Shown here piece after piece: positions 33,506 through 36,384 of a DNA stretch of 36,384 nucleotides. The notes below the pieces were generated by a model. It did no database searches. It was not told the origin of the DNA and saw only the letters and a program-made list of their open reading frames with translations. Origin of the DNA: Eubacterium ruminantium (GTDB lineage Bacteria > Bacillota > Clostridia > Lachnospirales > Lachnospiraceae); assembly GCA_900108205.1 (NCBI GenBank), contig FNUU01000018.1:1-36384 (forward strand), in the 5' to 3' direction. A program made the translations under genes and the position numbers. How positions within the stretch are numbered: position 1 is the stretch's first letter; each line of letters starts with the position of its first letter.

Positions 33506-34307
33506 CTCTCCCTTCTTCGATCGTCATGATTATATTTCTAAAAGCAGTATCCATATTCCCCAGACCTGAGCGTAAAGCATTTAGGGTAACTGTTGGATTC
33601 CGTCTGATAAATGGTATATCCGGAGGCTTCTGCTGATACCTCTTGCAGGTCATATAGCTTGCAGAGAGTGCCTCAGCATTATGTGCATCACGGTTGTAGT
33701 GGTAATCCTTCACAGCTTGATCCTTTTTCACCGGTTCAGATTTATTGTACTTCTTCTGGTATATTTCCCTGTAGATATCATCTAGGTAAAAATGTGCATA
33801 CTCACGAAGCAGATTCTGACTTATCTCATCAAAGTCCTTATAATCATTCGTTACAAGGATTTCTTTTTTCTCACTGTCATAGAAACATTTAAGCTTATTC
33901 TCAAGTTTCTTATCCGTGAACGTAATCTTACACGGAGCCACATCCACAACAGTTTCCGCAAAGGATCCGCTATCCTGGAATGTCAACTGCCTTCTCCTCG
34001 CAGCATTTGTATGTTTGATATCAAATACTTCCATGAATGAATGATCAGCTTCATTTCCTGACAAAATATATATTGGATTATCCATACGTAGAACAGTGAT
34101 CCCAGCCATGTTCCACGCCATCATCGTTCTGACATCCGTTGCCGCTTTGTCATATCCATAAATGATAATCTTGTTTGAAATGCCAAGCCTGCTATCCATC
34201 CTGCTAAGATAATCCAGAAAAGCCTTGTACCGATCCGGATCATCCATCAACTCTTTTGTTGTATCATCAACATATTTGAGCAAACTCTTCACAAACTCAT
34301 TTTCCAA
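33492..34307 (-). CDS. ArdC-like protein with degenerate metallopeptidase part
   Basis: Residues about 25-100 fit the ArdC N-terminal ssDNA-binding domain (DRYKAFLDYLSRM, SNKIIIYGYDKAATDVRTMM, W-N-M-A-G). The C-terminal half resembles the linked zincin-type domain, but the HExxH site reads REYAHFY, so the first His is lost and activity is unlikely; the later AEALSASYMTC helix is retained. ArdC proteins protect incoming DNA from restriction during conjugation. Position between PcfB and VirD4 genes supports a transfer role. The gene overlaps virD4 by 14 bases. Confidence 0.7.
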   Translation of the reverse strand: MENEFVKSLLKYVDDTTKELMDDPDRYKAFLDYLSRMDSRLGISNKIIIYGYDKAATDVRTMMAWNMAGITVLRMDNPIYILSGNEADHSFMEVFDIKHTNAARRRQLTFQDSGSFAETVVDVAPCKITFTDKKLENKLKCFYDSEKKEILVTNDYKDFDEISQNLLREYAHFYLDDIYREIYQKKYNKSEPVKKDQAVKDYHYNRDAHNAEALSASYMTCKRYQQKPPDIPFIRRNPTVTLNALRSGLGNMDTAFRNIIMTIEEGRDAIA

Positions 34308-34326
34308 TTTGCGCCTCCCTCCTCAA

Positions 34327-35163
34327 TCATTGCACAACACTTGTTTTGCTCTTGTCTCTCTCATCCTCATCATCCGGTTGTAATAGTCCCCTCATGAAGT
34401 TACGTATTGCATCCTCATCCATGGTGTTGCTACGATCCTTACTTCTTTCTTCTTCAGCCTTCTTTGCATTTTCCTCCAGTTCCTTGATCACAGACTTCCG
34501 CTCTTTATCCGGCTGATACATCCTTCTTTCATTCATCGAGTAAGCGCCGGACTGAAACTCGTTCCCCTCCGACGCTTCCGCGGGGTTTATCTGTACCGCA
34601 GGTTGCAGCATTTTTCCCAGCACGTCACGAATGTCGGCAACTGAGTCAAACTGTGATTTCTTCAGGTTATGTTTCTGATCATTAACTTGATCATTTTTTA
34701 CAGCATCATTCGTTCTATACTGGCTGTTCTGCCCTTCCGCTTGTGTCCTGTCATCTCCCTTTGTTGCAGTAACCGAAGCCGCAATCTCAACAAGCGAATA
34801 CTTTTCAATGATCCTGTTAATCTTGCTGGCATCCTCAGCCTTAACCATGATGTCATAAATACCGGCCTCTTTATCGTCGCCATGACGTTTAACTACGCTG
34901 TATTTGACACCATAGTCCTTTGCAGCATCCTTAAATGCATTGAACCGTTCATCTCCCTTCAACGTAAACACCTTCAGCTCAGAACCGGACTGAAGCAGTG
35001 ACTTCAGCCTAACCTTACCACTTGCCTTCGATTCCTCAGATGCCGCCGCCGAGATGAACTTCAATAGTTCCACCGATGCCTGTCCTGACACCTTCAGAAA
35101 AAAAACGGAACCAGATAATACAAGCCGTACTATCTGGTCCGATTCATTCGTACCACTATACAT
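34327..35163 (-). CDS. PcfB family protein (DUF3801)
   Basis: The 278-aa product has the DUF3801 core: FFLKVSGQASVELLKFISAA, then KVRLKSLLQSGSELKVFTLK, FKDAAKDYGVKYSVVKRHGD and IYDIMVKAEDASKINRIIEK. PcfB of enterococcal pCF10 is a relaxosome and coupling-protein accessory factor. The C-terminal 120 residues are charged and probably disordered with a short coiled coil (KELEENAKKAEEERSKD). It is the first transfer gene of the minus-strand operon seen here; AAGGAG lies upstream. Confidence 0.88.
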   Translation of the reverse strand: MYSGTNESDQIVRLVLSGSVFFLKVSGQASVELLKFISAAASEESKASGKVRLKSLLQSGSELKVFTLKGDERFNAFKDAAKDYGVKYSVVKRHGDDKEAGIYDIMVKAEDASKINRIIEKYSLVEIAASVTATKGDDRTQAEGQNSQYRTNDAVKNDQVNDQKHNLKKSQFDSVADIRDVLGKMLQPAVQINPAEASEGNEFQSGAYSMNERRMYQPDKERKSVIKELEENAKKAEEERSKDRSNTMDEDAIRNFMRGLLQPDDEDERDKSKTSVVQ

Positions 35164-35201
35164 TTTTCATCATTCTCCTTCCTTGTCCTTTTATATATCA
35201 A

Positions 35202-35232
35202 AAGGCAGAAACCATAATTTAGCTTCTGCCTT
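35202..35232 (-). terminator. Terminator upstream of the transfer operon
   Basis: AAGGCAGAA pairs with TTCTGCCTT over a 13-base loop; on the minus strand TTTTGAT follows. It ends the transcript of the 210-aa gene and isolates the transfer operon. Its stem resembles the one at 28310-28334. Confidence 0.65.
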
Positions 35233-35287
35233 AATACAATCCATTGTTCAGTTGTACTGAGCACATTAATCGCAATAACTTCCGAAA

Positions 35288-35920
35288 TCACTTACTATCA
35301 TATCCATTATCCACAATATATTTTAGGTTCGTCGGATTAAGCATCCAGGTCTTTGTTCTCGCTCCGTTTCTATAATCTTTGATTTGCTGTTTTTCATCAT
35401 CTGATAATGACTTTACAATATTTTCAACCCTTGGCTTTATTGCATCTGCGCCAAGAATATCTGCCGCAAAATCTAATCTGACATGATACTCTTCAAAATT
35501 CTCATCAATTAATTCCTGTACGGCTTTTTCCATATTGCTTTCGAGTTGTTCCGTAAGCTTTAAGGCTGTATTTTTAATTTCAAACTCTAAAGCATTTATC
35601 GCAGCCCTAAGTTTTTCTTCCGTTGAAATATCGTACCAATACAGATCATCTCCCGATTTGGGATGATATTCGTAGAATGCAACTGTATTCTGAACCGGTA
35701 ACTTTCCCAGCTTTTTATATAATATTTCAAGACATGCATTCAGTCCAGTATATTCATGTGACTTGTTCCATTTTGACGTAAAGAATTGAATACATAACTC
35801 TAAATCTTTTATTTTTCTTTTTAGGCATCGTTGACTCTTCAAGAATTTCCATCCGGTAAATTCTTCCAATTCGGTATACACTAAATTGGTTGCCTCTTCT
35901 ACAGATAGTAACTGAGCCAT
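35288..35920 (-). CDS. Unrecognised 210-aa mostly helical protein
   Basis: No family is recognised. The start ATG 35920 has AAGGAG about 9 bases upstream. The protein has a mixed N-terminal domain (EEATNLVYTELEEFTGWKFL, AFYEYHPKSGDDLYWYDI), a long helix (LEFEIKNTALKLTEQLESNM) and a tail that mentions no motif I know (YRNGARTKTWMLNPTNLKYI). It has its own terminator. It may be element cargo or a boundary gene next to the transporter. Confidence 0.7.
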   Translation of the reverse strand: MAQLLSVEEATNLVYTELEEFTGWKFLKSQRCLKRKIKDLELCIQFFTSKWNKSHEYTGLNACLEILYKKLGKLPVQNTVAFYEYHPKSGDDLYWYDISTEEKLRAAINALEFEIKNTALKLTEQLESNMEKAVQELIDENFEEYHVRLDFAADILGADAIKPRVENIVKSLSDDEKQQIKDYRNGARTKTWMLNPTNLKYIVDNGYDSK

Positions 35921-35990
35921 ATAATCACTTCTCCTTCGTAAATTGAACGCGCTAACACATTATCTCTACAAACTTGCCGTTATTTGTTTC

Positions 35991-36384
35991 CTATGCCCAG
36001 ATTGCCATCGCCAAAGTGCCGACAACAATCAGAATCAATCCGGCAAGCGCCTTTCTGCTCAACTTTTCTTTGAATACGAAATAGGAAAAAGCGACGGAAA
36101 CGATAATGCTGAGCTTATCAATCGGTACGACAACGCTGACGACGCCGTTCTGTATGGAGTAATAGTAACAGAGCCATGATGCGCCTGTGGCAATCCCGGA
36201 CAGAGCTATGAATACAAGTTCTTTGGAATCAGTATTTTTCAGTTCAGCACCTTTGCCTTTAACGAAGACGATCAGCCAAGCCATAACAAGAACAACACCA
36301 GTACGGATCGCCGTCCCGAGATTTGATTCTACATCCGTTATGCCGATCTTTCCCAGAATAGAGGTCAGGGCAGCAAAAACAGCG
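35991..36384 (-). CDS. EamA/DMT-family transporter, C-terminal part
   Basis: The gene runs off the right edge; about 130 C-terminal residues are visible. They form hydrophobic helices with EamA features: SILGKIGI and GTAIRTGVVLVMAWLI, then ALSGIATGASWLCYYYSIQN, then VVPIDKLSIIVSVAFSYF and FKEKLSRKALAGLILIVVGT. EamA proteins are drug/metabolite exporters of the inner membrane; the substrate cannot be predicted. Base composition looks richer in GC than the neighbours, which fits chromosomal DNA or a different origin. Confidence 0.88.
   Translation of the reverse strand, partial: AVFAALTSILGKIGITDVESNLGTAIRTGVVLVMAWLIVFVKGKGAELKNTDSKELVFIALSGIATGASWLCYYYSIQNGVVSVVVPIDKLSIIVSVAFSYFVFKEKLSRKALAGLILIVVGTLAMAIWA

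Overview
The window reads as accessory DNA from a low-GC Gram-positive anaerobe, most likely a Lachnospiraceae/Clostridia relative. This rests on AT-rich DNA, strong AGGAGG-type ribosome sites, sigma-A-like promoters, and a PrgI / VirB4 / TrbL / DUF3801 (PcfB) conjugation gene set of the Firmicutes integrative-element type. No species can be named from the sequence. No CRISPR array, rRNA gene or relaxase was found.

Layout. Positions 1-566 hold a minus-strand tRNA array (Pro, Asp, a decayed tRNA, Gly, Arg, Ala) with a hairpin terminator just upstream. A promoter at 871-899 drives an unreported 56-aa Cys-x2-Cys protein that ends at that terminator. Positions 926-6990 are a type IV restriction island on the minus strand: a small XRE regulator, an HNH endonuclease with an EVE-like domain, McrB with an EVE-like domain, and McrC. 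A divergent XRE gene starts across a 15-bp palindromic operator.

Positions 7576-12234 (plus strand) are a recombination and partition-like module. It has a large serine recombinase broken by a frameshift in an A6 run, two overlapping genes that repeat the recombinase C-terminal domain without the catalytic domain, a KorB/ParB-like protein and a ParB/Srx-fold protein. An IS66 transposase remnant follows. Positions 12746-16331 form the least familiar block: a 517-aa protein ending in a HEPN-type R-x4-H motif, then three genes for very acidic proteins that look like copies of one domain. This is the best candidate for an undescribed system.

Positions 16.45-16.96 kb hold hairpins and a large imperfect inverted repeat. 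Positions 16966-20783 (minus) encode a single-chain nuclease-methyltransferase of type IIG style plus a small partner gene, behind a promoter with paired direct repeats. A tRNA-Glu(CTC) gene with its own terminator lies at 21158-21229, followed by REP-like palindromes.

From 21.6 kb to 35.2 kb most genes run on the minus strand and form a conjugation module, in transcription order: PcfB/DUF3801, ArdC-like, VirD4, pilin-like, TrbL/VirB6, [resolvase, Cys-rich small protein, lipoprotein inserted], PrgI, VirB4, [small RNA, VirB4 3' remnant, cargo of small immunity-like genes including a DMP19 family member], a 41-aa membrane peptide, M23 peptidase and an XRE protein. Three features show that this module has been reworked: the interruption between TrbL and PrgI, a second diverged VirB4 3' end, and a frameshifted cargo gene. 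The right edge holds an unrecognised 210-aa protein and the end of an EamA-family transporter, which may be chromosomal.
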